From NCBI GenBank assembly GCA_021741285.1, contig JAIOYD010000118.1, forward strand, positions 1-5,617: DNA of 5,617 nucleotides. The letters are read 5' to 3'. Made by a program: the position numbers and the translations under genes. Positions within the stretch are counted from its first letter, which is position 1, and each line of letters begins with the position of its first letter. This document shows positions 5,208 to 5,617 of this stretch, in pieces. Below the pieces are notes generated by a model. The model saw nothing but the letters and a program-made list of their open reading frames with translations, had not been told where the DNA came from and searched no databases. This stretch comes from Rickettsiaceae bacterium. Lineage in GTDB: Bacteria > Pseudomonadota > Alphaproteobacteria > Rickettsiales > Rickettsiaceae.

Positions 5208-5492
5208 TCAGCGTTGTTGACGAATGTATTCATTAACAACTTTTTTTACTGTGTCATTTATCATACCAAGCACATCCTTGATTGGTGTTTTCATGCTTGG
5301 ATCACCCTCTTCTCTGTGATATTTTAAAAATTGTTTGACTGCATCCTCCAAAGGTTTTCTGGAGTCGTGCGATGGTGTTTTTGATATATCGTATTCTCCA
5401 TGATCAATCACTTTTCCATCTGTATCAACCACTCCGATTTCTTCTACTTGCTCACGAATGAGTTGTTTAAGTTGCTTTACTGTAATCTTCAT
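5208..5492 (-). CDS. Putative capsid-targeted internal protein, cassette copy 2
   Basis: 94 residues, start ATG at 5492 with an AAGGA-type site (5502-5506) nine bases upstream. It begins with the same MKITVKQLKQLIRE peptide as the 179-aa protein, followed by a similar QVEE (NVQE in the other). The basic tail TVKKVVNEYIRQQR resembles TVKESIRAIVREEVKRQLR of the other protein. The middle (GVVDTDGKVIDHGEYDISKTPSHDS and onward) is acidic to neutral with Gly/Asp turns and shows no evident match to the longer paralogue. No membrane segment or cysteine. If processed after Glu14, an ~80-residue protein would remain in the head. It has its own promoter-like element (5551-5587) and opposes the plus-strand genes. 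Mature function unknown; targeting is inferred. Confidence 0.78.
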   Translation of the reverse strand: MKITVKQLKQLIREQVEEIGVVDTDGKVIDHGEYDISKTPSHDSRKPLEDAVKQFLKYHREEGDPSMKTPIKDVLGMINDTVKKVVNEYIRQQR

Positions 5493-5493
5493 A
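5464..5493 (-). repeat. 30-bp direct repeat covering the gene start, copy 2
   Basis: Identical to 3206-3235. The next four codons (LIRE) plus the third base of codon 10 all differ from copy 1 by synonymous changes only. Confidence 0.95.
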
Positions 5494-5550
5494 TTATAGT
5501 TTCCTTTCTTGTTTTAAAAACTAATGAATGATATTAAGTATGCTTTTTCA

Positions 5551-5587
5551 ATCATAAATCTATTTTTTTTCATCTCTATCCAGTTTA
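5551..5587 (-). promoter_or_regulatory. Putative phage promoter of the minus-strand cassette gene, copy 2
   Basis: The minus-strand 24-bp element (5587-5564) is identical to copy 1, and seven bases beyond it is TATGAT (5556-5551), five of six matches to TATAAT. The inferred start near 5544 gives a leader of about 50 bases. Flanking bases have diverged, so the element and its spacing stand out as conserved. Confidence 0.55.
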
Positions 5588-5614
5588 TCTTTATTTGTTG
5601 TTGATGTAGATTAA

Positions 5615-5617
5615 ATG
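5615..5617 (+). CDS. Possible start codon of a plus-strand gene continuing beyond the window
   Basis: The last three bases are ATG, 27 bases after the second 24-bp element, much as the HD-domain gene starts 31 bases after the first. No clear Shine-Dalgarno precedes it, and nothing of the product is visible. Confidence 0.25.

Noticed and set aside
1..5617. tRNA genes, CRISPR arrays, insertion sequences or integrase attachment sites
   Set aside because: No cloverleaf, regularly spaced repeats, transposase or integrase reading frame, or tRNA-end duplication was found by eye on either strand.

Overview
The window looks like part of an AT-rich genome of a lytic, contractile-tailed (T4-like in head biology) bacteriophage. 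The reasons are short tightly packed genes, a stand-alone family A DNA polymerase, a phage-type HD-domain hydrolase, an R-S-E class ADP-ribosyltransferase of the kind T4 packages in its head, and two small proteins with identical N-terminal peptides that resemble prohead targeting signals. I see no integrase, IS element, tRNA, rRNA or CRISPR array. The host cannot be named from this sequence. No gene-free stretch exceeds about 130 bases.

Layout. 1-279 is the 3' end of an Arg/Glu-rich protein. 335-2621 is a compact plus-strand block: a 421-aa PolA polymerase domain, an 80-aa Cys-rich protein, a 154-aa two-helix membrane protein ending in an AT-hook-like tail, and an 88-aa protein with a Cys/His cluster. 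A strong hairpin terminator (2641-2671) closes it. A minus-strand gene (2695-3234, 179 aa) then faces it. A divergent gap with a conserved promoter-like element (3272-3308) follows. The plus strand resumes with an HD-domain hydrolase (3340-3981) and an ADP-ribosyltransferase (4011-5177). A second minus-strand gene (5208-5492, 94 aa) and a second copy of the same promoter element (5551-5587) follow, and the window ends on a possible start codon (5615).

The main observation is that the two minus-strand genes form a repeated cassette. Each has the 17-bp terminator arm at its 3' side, a similar C-terminal tail, an unrelated-looking middle, the identical peptide MKITVKQLKQLIRE at its N-terminus, and an identical 24-bp element followed 7 nt later by a TATAAT-like hexamer. 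The N-terminal peptide ends in I-R-E, which fits the (L/I)-x-E site used by T4-type prohead proteases. The ADP-ribosyltransferase between the cassettes has its own short amphipathic N-terminus ending in L-L-E. My reading is that these are capsid-targeted internal proteins, possibly injected with the DNA as T4 Alt and the internal proteins are, carried in exchangeable cassettes. The repeats, motifs and arrangement are visible in the sequence; packaging, cleavage, injection and exchange are inference.
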